Below, in pieces: positions 1-12,892 of a stretch of DNA of 64,000 nt (the first letter of the stretch is position 1; every line of letters starts with the position of its first letter). Origin of the DNA: Arbacia lixula (taxonomy: Eukaryota > Echinodermata > Echinoidea > Arbacioida > Arbaciidae); contig OZ022593.1 in NCBI GenBank assembly GCA_963669155.1, positions 20,069,683 through 20,133,682 of the forward strand. The letters run 5' to 3'. The notes beneath the pieces were generated by a model. It did no database searches, was not told the DNA's origin, and saw only the letters and a program-made list of their open reading frames with translations. The translations under genes were made by a program, and so were the position numbers.

Positions 1-500
1 GGAAGTTAACGGTAGATAATGACAGATCCTAATACTATGCTTTTGTTTCGAAAAGTATTGAGGAATCATTAAAAATCGGACATATAAGCTATTTGTATTA
101 CTTACCAAATTGACCAATTTCTTCACTTTCCGACATCTTGTGCATTTGGGGGATTCAACCACTCTCAAAATGATATATTAAGCTGTGTATTATCATTGAC
201 AGTGTTTGTGTGTGTTTGCGTGCAGCAGAGATATTTTACTTGAAAAACTTGTTTATTTGTGTTTGCTGATACCTGTTGTGCTCATGGAAGCATTAATGCC
301 ATTAACAGAACGGGACAAGCGAAATGAGACTGTACATTTCTTTTGTTCTCTCTGAGAAGCCGTTGCCACACAATCATGTTCATAATCGTTCAAACACCTG
401 AACAGCACCTGTTGAGAACACCATAACTTTTCAGCGGCTTGGCACATGGGTTCAAAGAAAGAAAGTTGCTTCATATCCTTCCATAACACATCCCTGCTTT
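1..500. repeat. Dispersed repeat, copy 1
   Basis: This stretch is clearly related to 49687-50195. The two share the order of many blocks, for example TTCTTCACTTTCCG, TATATTAAGCTGT, TTTGCGTGCAG, CAGATATTTTACT and TTCTTTTGTTCTCTCTGAGAA. Both carry a minus-strand open frame whose peptides are similar, sharing SQREQKKC. The family is not one I recognise. The left edge may be cut by the window start. Confidence 0.75.
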
Positions 501-2790
501 TTCTGATATGTTTTTTGCTAATATTTTTTCTAGTATGTAAGCTAAGCTTACACGGGCATTATAATTTCATCAATAACTTTTTGTAGCCTAGTAAACCTTC
601 GAATATCCCCTTATTATTTTCACTTATGCATCAGTGTGTGCAAATAGCTAACACACACATGTTATCGTCATGATGTGTAAGAAACGATTACAATCTATTT
701 CAAGATTCAAAGGATCACTTCAAAAATATTAATGAATGAAATTTCAAAGAGCCTGGGCCAAACATAATTTGAAGCACAACTTTACACTGTGTAAACTTCG
801 GCTTTAACCTTTGAGCTAATATCATCAATCTAATATATTTCATTCTTTCGTTCGGAGGCGTCGAGGGAGACCCCACTACTTTTGAAAACAGCTAGTGATT
901 ATTTGGGTGTGGGGAGTAGGCCGTGGTTTAATATTTACCATCTGGCCTTTCTGTGTTTACCTATATAGGTCTGCTAAGCGGCTTTGGTCTCCCGGTTTAT
1001 TTCTGCATCCTGTCAATTTCTAGTTCATGATGTACTTCCTCCGTGTGGCCAAGAGCCAAGTTCATTCACCTCCCGTGCACCTTGTAGATTTAGGCCTATG
1101 TGTAGCTCTGTATATCCTTTGCAATTTGATTGCCCTTTATGCCCATATTATATAAGAAAAAATGAAATGTTATTTGAAAAAAATTGTGATTTATCAATTT
1201 TTCAAATTGCACAATTTTCTTTACAATTGAAGAATGAATGTAGTACAGTACTCTTTCTGCATATATAAAATCTTATTTCCTGTAAGTTTCCATTGATACA
1301 GGTTTTTAGGTGATGATAACATAATAATCAAACATATCAATTAACCATTTGTTCTTACTGTTTCTAAGTTTACAGCAAGATGCGAAATTGACATTTTACC
1401 TATGGACTCATAAAGTGAGTGTTACATTCCACATGAGGTATATACCTCGTTAAGGACGTTCTCCGTTCTACAGTGTACATTTGATCATAAACATAACATT
1501 CCCGTCCAAACAATATCAAATAACGCTGAGATATTACTTGGTACTTACAGTTTATCATTTTACTACAACATGTTGGTACCTATTATGCATAGATTGCGAA
1601 GCGCCAATCATTAGGGTTCTATATGGCGGCTCACCCCCGCCCGCTGCGGGACCCACAATGCATCTTAATAAGCAGAATCAATGCGATTACGGCCGCGGTG
1701 CCAACAGAAATTGATACTGCAAACAAAATCATCCACAATTAAATTCAAACGCCTTCTCTCCGACAGACCGGGGCTGATTTTGATTGGCAGGCATTATAAC
1801 CAAATGGATGATTAAATTGGGATTATTGATTATTCTTTTTTCAGACATTTGAACCATTTTTTCTGGACTCGTGGTCACAAAGTTCTACGCGGGGTCAAAA
1901 GCACGTTGGAGGAAAGGTTGTGCACTTTTTTTTTCAGACATCATGTTGCTCCGATTGCTAACGGCATGTGACATTTAGTTACCCTCGATATATCGCAATG
2001 TGTTATTGGTTGAAAATGATGCTTCTATGTCCTAATATATCATTTAAATATATCCTGATAGTCATGTCTTACACAGAATCATGAGAAATTATATACTTAA
2101 GATTGTTGTGCTAGTAGTATATATCTTTTCTTCTTTTCGTCTTCTTTCACCTGAAGTGCCTTGTTTTTATTTTTGCAGGATTTTCCTTCTTTACTTCCTT
2201 TTTTAAAATTGAAATCCACCTCTTCTCATGATAAACAAATCATGGTTATCGTCATCTTGATCATCAACATCATTGGCCCATTGTTGCCATCTTCATCTTA
2301 ATACGCCACTACATCATGCATATCATTATTGTTACAACTGTTTCAATGAACCTGGAGATGAGACAACTCACACCCTTGAAACTGTATGGTATAAAAGTAT
2401 ATGCAGTGTCACGAAACTGGAAATAAAACTGATTAGCCTGTGACGCCAGTCGGGATTTCAGGCAGTAACTTTTTATGGCAGCAGAATTTGCAGCATATTT
2501 TGCCATAAAATGAGACCATTACAACTGAAGACGACCCAGGAATCAAACTGAAGAGTCATTCCGAGCTGAACCCATTTTTTCATTACCATGTCGGGCAATA
2601 ACAAACACTATATTTGTAGCTGCAAGATAATGAATGACATTTTCGACTTTGTGATGTTTCTTTTAATTTTCAATACCAGGTGCTATGATGTAGCGGTTCA
2701 AACGTGTGAGACGCAATGAGGATACGCAGGAGATAATAACTAAGGAAGGAAAGAAAAATCAGATAAAAACAGAAGAATGAAAAAGTAAGA
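501..2790. other. AT-rich spacer without gene
   Basis: I see no exon-like open frame with splice sites and no recognised protein family. Short open frames on both strands have low-complexity or random composition. A GC-richer patch around 1610-1700 is too short to interpret. Confidence 0.5.
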
Positions 2791-2849
2791 AGAACAGATT
2801 GACAGACAGACGATTAGGAAGAAGAAACAGTACTGTGGATGGGAGTGAT

Positions 2850-2867
2850 GAGAGAGAGGGGGGAGAA

Positions 2868-2902
<35 letters not shown>

Positions 2903-2938
2903 GAGAGAGAGAAAGAGAGAGAGGGGGGAGAAAGAGAG

Positions 2939-2985
<47 letters not shown>

Positions 2986-3090
2986 TATAACTTAAAAGAA
3001 GAGAGGACACCTGAGTCGAAAGACAGAGAGGAAGCGAAGAGAAAGAGATGCGGCCAAACGGAAGGAGAGAGAGAGAGAGAAGGGAGAGAA
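2850..3090. repeat. (GA)n purine tract
   Basis: Nearly uninterrupted GA dinucleotides with occasional AAAG and GGGG interruptions, densest at 2865-2980. They produce spurious Arg/Glu or Ser/Leu open frames on both strands, which I do not call as genes. Confidence 0.95.
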
Positions 3091-3540
3091 TGTATAGAAT
3101 AAACAACATTTTGCATGTATAGACATAAGGGCAAACAAACAGGTACATCATTGTTATGCTCTGCAGATTAAAACAAAGTTGACACGAGTGTTGTCTCTTG
3201 GCATGTCGTTCCAGTCTGTTTATGGTTTTGCTTGTTTAAAAAAATGGCAGCTCTGCCATGTCGATCCCTTCTCCGGCGCACAGAGGTCTGTCTAAGCCGG
3301 TGGTAGCGGCATGATAAGTGCAATTAGGAGAGCAGAGGGGACTGAAACCTGACACGGACCGAACACTAGCAATCAACTAACGGAGCCAATATTCCTCTTC
3401 CTTCTTCCCCTCTTCCTCTATTCACTCTTTTCTCCTTCCCCTCGTCTCTCCTCTTCCCTGCTTTCCTTTTCTCTCTCTTCCCCATCACGGTCACCCTAGA
3501 AACACCTCCAGCCATCCCCGGCCAAAACATGGTTACCAAC

Positions 3541-3542
3541 AC

Positions 3543-3573
<31 letters not shown>

Positions 3574-3584
3574 AAACATACACA

Positions 3585-3624
<40 letters not shown>

Positions 3625-3692
3625 CACACACACATACACACACATCCGCGCACACATTCTCGCGTACATATACGCGCTCACACACAAACACA
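3541..3692. repeat. Poly-C followed by (CA)n
   Basis: A C homopolymer of about 17 nt runs into (CA)n with TACA, CGCA and TCCG interruptions. It is a mutable simple repeat with no coding value. Confidence 0.95.
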
Positions 3693-4477
3693 CACGGTTG
3701 GAATACTAATGGTAATATTGATAATTGTAATAATGATCTAGTAATCATTTCCACTGAAAATGGTCGCTCACTGCATTAACCGCAGAAAAATTCATATCTG
3801 GTACAGCTGGGGTAGAGTGGGGATGCCCCCCCCCCCCCTCCCCTCCCTCTTCTCCACCTTCCCTCCCCTCCCCTTAACCAGCTCTGGCCCCATCATGGTC
3901 ACCCCTAAATCCACCCGTCCCATCCGCTGTATAGATACTCCTTCTCGCTGGATTTACACGTCGTTCAATGTCCCGCGCCCACAACAATACGTGCTGCAGC
4001 ATTAAGCGGATGAAATATTGGCGCCCATTTCTCGCTATTGACTGAGTCACGTGATCAGCCGGTCCGATGTACTTTGTGCCGCCACCAAAGCTGTCGCCTA
4101 GCTACAAGTCGTGTGAGGATTACGGCGGGAGAGTGGGGATGTTATTTTGAATACGCAGCTTACTTCTGGATCGCATTATAATTCTTATTTTTACCCGCTC
4201 TGTAAAGTTATGAGCCAGAAGCTGTCGGTGACGGAATTTTATCTCAAGGAGGTGTAATGAAAAAGTTTTTTTCGGTTAGCTCTGCAAAGAAGTTTTATTG
4301 ACATGTTCAATTTTTTAAGGGAGAATTCATCCATCCCCCATTTCTAAGTTTTGAATTAAGAATACATAAATTACATACTTGTAGAAGTAGCTCTCTCTTG
4401 AAACGTTTGGTTTTGTATTTAAGCATTCTTTTATTTTTAGACGTTGAGTGCAGGCTCTGCCCTGACCTTACTTTCTC

Positions 4478-4566
4478 TTAACTCTTTGTGTGCCACATCT
4501 AACTTTATTCACAATTAATACACACATTTCCCATATCAGCAGTTTATCTGGCACACAAAGGGTTAA
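4478..4566 (-). mobile_element. Solitary TTAA-flanked MITE (array-unit relative)
   Basis: An 89-bp element bounded by TTAA on both sides. Its inverted ends are TTAACTCTTTGTGTGCCA and, on the reverse strand, TTAACCCTTTGTGTGCCAG. Reading from the right end on the minus strand, the interior (CAGATAAACTGCTG, then TATGGG, then TGTGTGTATT) matches the unit of the tandem array at 29097-31245. TTAA target plus termini starting C(C/T)CTTTG resembles piggyBac-type MITEs. That family assignment is inference. Confidence 0.8.
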
Positions 4567-5944
4567 CTGTGTCAGTTTTCTGAATTTTACTTGTGTTATG
4601 ATTACGCATCCGATACCCTGATACCCTCGTGGACACTTCTTAGATAATAGTTACCCCTTCTCCCCTATGAGGGTGCCCTTTGTTTTATACGAATTTGGTG
4701 TTCACAGGGCTCTTTGATGACAAAGAAACCTAGTTTACTTAGTCCAACTATTGTCTATTGTTTATTATGTTAGCTGTTAATCATTTTTGTATTGTTGTGT
4801 GTATTATGTTTATTTAAGTTATTCTATGGTGTATTTTAAAATTACATGTATTATGAATTAATTTTGACCTATTAGTCCTTTTTGTTTCCATTCATTTTGG
4901 ATAATAAATACTTTTCATGTGCACTGAAGTTTATGTTAAAGATCGTCACACTTTTCAAGTCATTGGCTTTCTGGTGATACCTTGAATTCATTGCTTATGA
5001 ATATTGTTAATTTGCTTTCATATGATGAATGGAAGTGAAACTAAAAAATACAAAAATACGCCTTTCCCTACTTAATTGTGAGCTTTATCATAAAACAGAG
5101 GTTTGTATGATCAATATTTTGGTTACACTACTTCAATTTTGATGGAGATTAGATTTAGTGCCTCTTTGAAGGATATTCCCGCCCCTAAAACAACCCTAAC
5201 ATTGGGACATAAAATGTAAACTGCACCTCCCTCTCTCATCCCAAAGTGAGAACGATTTCAATATTCAACATTCACTTTCATCTCCACAAAAGACAACAAC
5301 AACCAATAACAATAAATACAACAAAACAAATATTCGGATCAGACAAGCCACTATACATTTTTGTAATGGATTATGATCGAAATATTTGCCTGCATTTACC
5401 CTGGATGTTCCATTAATGCGAATTTATTCACAAGTACTACAGACAATTCATATTGAGCTACATTCTTTTGCCTGGCCCTGGAGGGATGAACGCTGATTGA
5501 ATGAAATCCTTGTGATACTACGTAGTGTTGGGTACCTGGATGGCGCTGATGGGATATTAACATGTTCTTCTTTTCTGATTCGTTTTATTTGATGCAGTGT
5601 GGAAATTGCTATCGGTGAATTTAATCGATGTAGCACTGACAGCTGGGCGTGTCATTTATAAAACACAATAGCAAATTCTCGGACGATTCGGCGAGTGATG
5701 TCAGGAAATGTCACGTTCGTAGCAAGGGAGCTGGAATAATGGTGGGATGTGGGACATCTTACACCGGTCAGAGCTGACCGGAACTATGGGAATTGTGGGA
5801 GATGCGTGGTTTAAGGGTAATCCTATCGCACAAAAATGGAGGTAATAGAGATCAAGGAGTAACTTATATACTAGGACAATGGCTTCATTCTTCCATCTGT
5901 TTTAATACGTTCCACATTCAACCTAATATCAAGAGAGAGAGAGG

Positions 5945-5976
<32 letters not shown>

Positions 5977-6140
5977 CAGAGAGAAAGAGATAGAGACAGA
6001 GACAGAGACAGAGACAGAGAGGGAGAGAGAGAGTAGAAGAAAAAATTTGGGGTGGGGGTGGTCAGAGAGACCTAGGCATAGAAACATACATTCATACAGA
6101 GATTTGGTGGGAAAATGAAAAGAAGATAGAAGTGGGAGGG
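4567..6140. other. AT-rich spacer, ends in GA tract
   Basis: No gene seen. It contains an exact short inverted repeat CCGGTCAG-AG-CTGACCGG at about 5764-5781 and a purine-rich GA/GACA tract at about 5932-6035. Confidence 0.5.
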
Positions 6141-6149
6141 GAGTGACAT

Positions 6150-6614
6150 CTGGTTATCGCTCCTAAAGGTATCGGTGAGCGGTGCGCCAGTAAAATCACA
6201 GAAAAATATAAATATACATTTTGAATATAAAAAGAGGGAGGGAGGCGAACGATTGACGAAAATAAAAGATAGAGAAAGAGAGAGAGTGAGAGAGAACGAC
6301 AGAGAGAGTGAGTGAGAGAGAGAGAGAGAGAAAAAAAATTAAGATGGCTAAGAGAAATAGAGAGCAAGAGACAGGAGGGAACAAAAGAGAAAGAGAGAGG
6401 ATAAGGGGAATTGGGTGAGGGAGAGGGCTAGAGAGAGAGAGAGAGAGAGAGCAAGAATGTTGTGAGAAGGGCACAGACAGACCAAGACAGACAGACTGGC
6501 ATAGAGACAGACATCCAGATAATATTTGGTGAGAGAAGGAGAGCAAGTGAGGAAGGGAGGGGGGGGGGGGCTGGTTATCGCCCCTAGAGGTGTCCGTGAG
6601 CGGTGCGCCAGTAT
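6150..6614. repeat. Duplicated block with two conserved cores
   Basis: The core CTGGTTATCGC, CCTA(A/G)AGGT and GTGAGCGGTGCGCCAGTA occurs at about 6150-6193 and again at about 6570-6614. Each copy is preceded by a purine-rich GA stretch, suggesting a tandem segmental duplication with a period of about 420 bp. The intervening DNA is (GA)n-rich and degenerate. Confidence 0.65.
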
Positions 6615-7043
6615 GTCAGGGACTGGAGTAAACGAAGACGCCCCGTTTATTGACGGGGCGCGCTAAAAACGCACTCCGCTCACGCAATCTCAGACAGCTC
6701 CCCGACACCGCATCGTGAGCGCGCATTTTCCTCCCTCGCCACCTCTCGCTTCTCTATCGTTCTCTCTCCCCAGATCCCCCTCCACCTCCGATCCGCCACA
6801 CGCTCGTAGATGCGGCTACGCGGCTAGCGGATGCTGAACGGCGAACGCGGTGGGTCTCGTGTTATGCGCCTACACAAAACCCAGTGAGTGGGAGTGCGGC
6901 ATCCAATCAGTGCTCACTTTTGTGTATGATCTACCACTGTCATGTTACATTTACCAGAGTCACATTTGGAGCTATCCTGATTTCTTCTGCTCTCTCTCTT
7001 CGGCTTTTCCGCCAGTGGATTTTGAGGAAACTACTTTAAGCTG
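6615..7043 (+). promoter_or_regulatory. CpG-rich candidate promoter / 5' leader
   Basis: This block is visibly richer in CpG than its surroundings, especially 6630-6860. It holds a hairpin GCCCCGT-TTATTG-ACGGGGC near 6640 and a CCAATCAG motif at about 6903. It lies directly upstream of a short ATG exon with a strong donor (7044-7067). Promoter function is inference from composition and position. I see no clear TATA box. Confidence 0.35.
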
Positions 7044-7067
7044 ATGGCGCCCGATCCCTCTGCCAAG
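7044..7067 (+). CDS. Candidate first coding exon (8 codons)
   Basis: An ATG in good context (G at +4) opens eight codons, MAPDPSAK, and runs into a consensus donor AAG|GTAAGA at phase 0. Together with the CpG-rich region upstream this is the usual look of a short first coding exon. I could not find a following exon in the window, so the gene, if real, continues after a long plus-strand intron or beyond the window. No product can be named. Confidence 0.3.
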
Positions 7068-7345
7068 GTAAGAACGCCCAATATTGGTGAAGTTCGCGAC
7101 CTAGCTCTCATATTTCATTAATCTAATTTGTCCGCGTTCGCTGAATGTCAGTGAAATCCAATCCCTTATCAAAGTTTGAGTTGCGTTCATTAGGCTGCGC
7201 CTATATTAAGGTGCTATACGAGAACAGCCCATATAAAGTGTATATCATATTTATATATAGGGCTATATTTATACGTTTGCTTGTATGTGTATATATATAT
7301 TTATACATAGGTTTACGTGTATGTGTGTGTGCCTGCATACACATA

Positions 7346-7480
7346 GTTCGGCCAACTCGGTTTCAACATGACGCGTGTTGCTTAGTTGGGCAAGCAAATA
7401 TATATAAAAAAAAAAAATGGGCCTATGCGCTATGCTGTTACCTATTTAAACTGAGTTTGCCAAACTTTATGAATAGATGG
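7346..7480. mobile_element. MITE family B, diverged copy
   Basis: Contains CGGCCAACTCGGTTTCAA near its left end and, in the opposite orientation, a related CTGAGTTTGCCAAAC at the right, ending in an ATAGATGG motif. It is related to the better preserved copy at 28824-28970. A 204-aa open frame crosses it, which I consider fortuitous. Confidence 0.55.
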
Positions 7481-10217
7481 CTCTGGATAAGGCGCATTAT
7501 GTCGTCAGGTACATGTACTATTGGACATATAAACTACGTTGAGTATGTGTTGCTATGTATGTGTGTGTGTAGATATGCTGGTGTATCCTTATTAAAGAAA
7601 GGCCTGCGTGCTGAAAACATACAACGAAGTTTATTTTTTTACGCCCAATTCTGGGTTAATAAACTTCAGTCTCCATTAAATATCGAAACCTCAACTTTCC
7701 GTCACTTGTTCAGAAATACTCACGAGGTATATTCTGAAATTGTACGTATGATTCATTAATAAGTACTATATCACACAAAATAACGTACCTGTCATTTGAT
7801 AACACAATTATTAGATATGATATTTACCCTGAATATGTAAGGAATCTTTAATTCAATTGGTATGATATCATATCGTTTTCATGTCAAACACACATGTTCT
7901 TTGTTTATTACACATTTTATCATCCTTAATGTATTTGTCTATATCTCTCATTTAGGCACATGTCTCTTTATTGACATGTGGATTTTTCTAAAGCAGATCC
8001 ACTTGTAAGCTATGATTAGATTAAATGAGACTACCTTGCTGGATAATGTCTTGAGTTAGCATATAAATCACACATAGTGTCGATCCAACATTTTCGGACA
8101 CGACTTGCCCGTAGTTATTGTCGACTGATATAATGCATATTCCATAATGATGTTTATTTGTCAATGAACTATACATGTTATTTCTTTGTATTTATGTAAC
8201 CATGATATGTTACACGTCAAAGCAGGAACCCCTGGTAGAACACTGTTTAACCACCGAATGGGTTAATCTAGATAAATAATACTGATAAATACATAACTAA
8301 GATAAATACATCTAATCCCTAAACCAGATTTGTATTTTGTGAAAATATCGCAACTGAGTCTGCACTCCCAGACTATCGTCATTCAGGTAATGGAGGGAAA
8401 CAATTGAATAATTGCTATCATGATGATGCCCACACGGTCAATATCACTCATATATTAACCGTAACAATATATACTGATTATGCCTGACTGATATCGGGCA
8501 ATCGGAATAGGTACGGGCTCGCATTACGCAATGTATATAGACCACGATCAATGCCATGAGGGTGGAACATGCAGATCATTACCCGCTGTATTCAGAATCG
8601 ATTGGGGCAATATTGGAGCATATAATCCGCGGAGATTATCACCCCTACTGTGCAGGATTATAAATACGACTCCCTGCTATTGATTTCGTGGAAGGCCTGT
8701 TCGCATTGACATTGTTTCAACGATTTGTTCACTTTGGAAACTAATGGATTAGCACGTTCGTGCAAACAATCTGCGTAAATCGCCATTTATCAAGTAGACT
8801 TTGATTTAAAGTCTATTTGAATGGTTGACGACGCTCTCAAGCTCAGACTATTCATAGCTGACATTTGGAAATCTGCCCATTGTCTACCCAATGGTTATTT
8901 TTAATCATTCCTGGTGTTATTATTTCTCTTACAGGCTAATTATGTGGACATCATGTAATAACACTTATGTGTATGAAAATGTCACAGCACATCCTGTATG
9001 CTCATTTCAGATGCTTGTATTTGTATGATGATGTTGATATCCGTGTTTGCATGTTTATTTTAACTTTGTTCGTATAAGAAGAAAACGTGATAATAACAAT
9101 GTCACATACGTGTTTAATAATAATTTCAAACAAAGTATGCCCGAGTCTGAGTCTAAGAAATATGAAATACACGTATGATTTGTATTAGCGTGAATTGGTG
9201 GAATTCCTGCTGCTCCCCCCCCCCCTTTTTTTTTTTTTTTATACCAGGCCTACTCGGGAATTGGAGGTCATTATAGAAAACGATATCCCCCAACAAACAC
9301 AAGTCCCCCTTCACCACCATCCCATAGGTAATTTGTACAATTTCGTTAGCTGTAGCTATTAATACTGTCGATAGCTATCCCTTGTTGTCTTGATCAAATA
9401 CCCATTGCAAGCAGGTGGCTGCGAGCTTCAACGAGAGTAATGTTTTCTCCGAACTGAATTAAGTGGGAGTGGGAACGGCCCCACCCCACCCCAGACGAGA
9501 CCGACCACGCACGCGGACACCCCGGGAGGTTTTTGGCGCGAACCACTTGACGCGGCAAATACAGGATGAAGCGCTTACTAAATAATTGGGCTCTTCTTTA
9601 TCTGTTGGTTTAATAATGACTAATCACCGGCAAGAGAAGGAATCCCCCACTTATCTCAAGAGGAGGAAAAAGATGGAAAATGTGATTTTCGGCTGATAAC
9701 GGCTTCGTGATTTAACGATCCGCGCCAGAAGATATGTCTGGAATGAGAATATGACTGTGTGATATGAAAGAGTCAAGAAAGGTGCCTTGATGGGAAACAG
9801 TAGTCGTGGCCTGTAACTGGGTCAACCGTCAATACAATCACTTTCTTCCTGCTTTTTGTCCTTTTCTTTGCTTTTAGTCAATTTTAAAGTTATTTAACCG
9901 TCACCCTCTTCGGTATTTTTTTCTTGCTTTCTTTGTTATCTGTATTTCCCTCTCTGTCTCCTTTCTCTCCCTCTCCCAATCTCCATCTCACTTTCCCATC
10001 TCCATTCTTTCATCCAACGTTTGATTTTCTTCAATATTTCAATATATTTCTTCTCACTACTTTCAGTTGTCTTCGCCTATTCTTAAAATTTCATTGTATA
10101 ACGATTTTGAAAAGAAAAAAACTTTGAAATATAAACATGATAAATTATAATTTTAATGTCACAATATTGATAAATTCATTATTCGAATTTATGTATAGCC
10201 AACAATAGCTCAAGAGT
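7481..10217. other. Spacer with a CpG-richer block
   Basis: Mostly AT-rich with no gene seen. A poly-C/poly-T run lies at about 9216-9240. About 9420-9750 is less AT-rich, contains GGCGCGAA and GCGCCAG motifs and few repeats, and might be a regulatory or conserved non-coding block. Only comparison with related species could show that. Confidence 0.4.
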
Positions 10218-10307
10218 TGTAACCCTTTGTGTGCCAGGCAGAAACACTTAAATGGATTTGAGTGCATGAATTGCGTCAAACTATATCAGTGGGTCCTAAA
10301 GTGTTAA
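10218..10307 (+). mobile_element. Solitary TTAA-type MITE, diverged
   Basis: About 90 bp, beginning with TAACCCTTTGTGTGCCAGGC and ending at TTAA (10304-10307). The length and left terminus agree with the copies at 4478-4566 and 38609-38697. The interior is strongly diverged and the left TTAA is mutated. Confidence 0.6.
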
Positions 10308-12890
10308 TAATACTGCATTCGTCGTCTGCTCCTCGCTATAATATGGCATACACACAAACCAATTTTACACAATACTGGTCTATTACAATAAGTACCATGG
10401 ATCCCGCTCCAAAATGACATTGTACAGTCTGGATATCACTAACCCTGGATACGCTGTCTCCATTTGATTGTAGACGCTATAACAGAACCCCATTATGTCG
10501 GTTCAATTCGATGGCTAAACATCATAAACGAGAAATGAATTTGATGTCGCTCCATGCAGCTAGTGGGTGTCGTCAAGGGCAAAGGGGGTATTACCTCGGG
10601 CAGGGAGACAGAGGAATGGGGGTCTTCGCACATTATAGGGACACGTAATAGTGCAAACACTTGACCAGAAGTCCTCACTTCTCCCTGTTTGCTGACACGG
10701 TGACAGTTATTTGAATGCTGGCAATGAGGTGTGCGGTATATCCGCTTTGGCGACGCTTACAACTGCAAAATGATTTCCTTCGGTCGTCTTCTTTATACAG
10801 TCTAACCGTGACTTATTCACGCTTTTGTCTTCTTCCAGCTTATTCTCATTTTGTATGCTGTTCCCCCTCTCTCGTTCTGTTATCTCTCTTCTACTCCTTC
10901 TCACCATCTTCTCTCATCTTATGGTACGTGTTAATTTCCCCATTGCGCTCTTTTTTTTTTCTTCCTTCCTTCAACCTTTTCCTTCGGTACTTCCTCTTGA
11001 TTTTTGTATTTAATATTTTCTTTGTATTTTGCTATTTAGAAATTTAATCCTTCGTTTTTAACTCTCAATTTTCCCTTCCTTCTCTATATGCTCGCCCTTC
11101 CGCTCGCAAGTTTCCTCTTTATTCTCTTCTTCTCACCACCACCCCTTCCCCCTTTTTGTCACCTCAATGCATGGCCCCTCCCTCGTAACGCTGCTTACCA
11201 GTCACAATCATCATGCCATGCCGTATACACTGTGCTATTTGGTCGCACTGTACTATGCTAGAACGTCCCCTATCTGATTTCATAACATTACGTCACGGAT
11301 CATTCATCTCCAAGTTCACCGGTAAAAAGACAAACAAGCTGGTACCAATGGCCCACAGGACCATTCAATACACAGCTTCGTACCGAGAGGCTCATTAGTT
11401 CACCCGTCCTTCCGAATATCAATCAATAAATTAGGCAATCTAAAACGGTATCCGTGCGCACATGCACAATCTAATCTTCCGAAATCAAAATTGATATCCT
11501 GTTTTCATTTGAGATTCACAAGGTTAGTATAATAAAAGACGAGTTATATTATTTAAATGATTTAGGGAGCTGTTATTTTTGTCAGCGCATTAAGGGGATT
11601 TTCGCTTGTTTGCACGTTAACTAACATAACCCTCGCTACTATCTATGACTGAGGGTAGTTGTGAATTCAGTGTTAATTTAGTTAATTCCATTGAATTAGT
11701 CGGGCTAAGAGAGGACTACCCAAGGATATATTGTTGTTGTTTTTTTTCATGAGGGTTATACATGAAAGCCTCTTTTAAAAAGACGGTTATAAACGCAAAT
11801 CAAATTCGTACTAGGAGACAGAGAGTTAATGTGAGATAGACGGGTAGATATGTGCGTGTGTGTGTGTCTGTGTATATGTGTGTGTGTGCGTTGTGTGTAT
11901 GATATGTTTTTTTTTAATGAATGTGCCTGAGAAAACTGGAGAGATTGGACGATAAAGAAGGGGAAAGTAACAAAGCAGAGAAAAAATAAAGTAGAAAGGT
12001 AGCGGCGCAGTCGGAAAGCCAGACAAAGACGAAAGGCATATGTGTGTACATGCATATGTGCGGGTGCGTGCATAAGCGTGACGAGGGGGGGGGGGGGGGG
12101 GGGAGTGGATGAAGACAAGGGAAATGTACAAGATGAACGGGGGTCTAGAATAGGGAACACCAAGAATAAAAAGGGTGAGAAGGGAAAACAGAATACCGGT
12201 GGGGAGAAAGAAATTTACACATTGTTGTGCATGAATGCCACGTTGTCTCGCTAGGTCAACATCTAGTCTAGATCAATATGGTCACGTCACACGGCGGCCC
12301 GCTACTTCGGCTCAACCAGTCATCTTTGATTTCCCCGGCGGGCTGTATAACATCACCGCATATTTCCCTACTAAACCACATACTCGTCGTCAGTGATTAA
12401 CGCGGCTTTAAGATGTGTCGGAACGTAGAGTGTAATCTGGGATAGGACAGAGATAGTAAAGAATGGAGATTGTAAGACAAATGAGAAAACATGACTGTCA
12501 TCCAATGATTAAATTGTAATATATGGCCATCTTTAAGAGTCTTAAGCCGAAAACTTTATACGATTTCTAAAGACATGGCCCTCTCTTTTTCATTTCATTT
12601 ATTTTCTACATTCAATGCGATAATACATCAATGAATATCATAAACCCTTTGTATTTCTTTCATTTATTTTATTTTCTACGAACAACATGATAATGAATTA
12701 AAAACAATATAAAAACAAAATTAGAATGTAGATGGAACGGCCTTATCAAAAGCAAAGCTTGAAAATAATTTTCCTTAACATACATGTACTTGAGAACATT
12801 CTCTTTTCTTTTGTGTTTATATTAAGTACCATTGACACCACAGTCACGGACAGTTGTAGATGTCCACCGATACACACGTTATACATGGAA
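10308..12890. other. Spacer, pyrimidine-rich and simple repeats
   Basis: No gene seen. It holds pyrimidine-rich DNA at about 10850-11150, a short (GT)n-like patch at 11850-11900 and a poly-G run of about 19 nt at about 12085-12103. A CpG-richer stretch at about 12260-12420 has no open frame with splice sites. Long open frames here follow composition bias. Confidence 0.5.
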
Positions 12891-12892
12891 AG

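Noticed and set aside
7145-7759. 204-codon open frame on the plus strand
   Set aside because: It runs through a diverged MITE copy and GT-rich DNA, has no recognisable motif and no codon-usage support.
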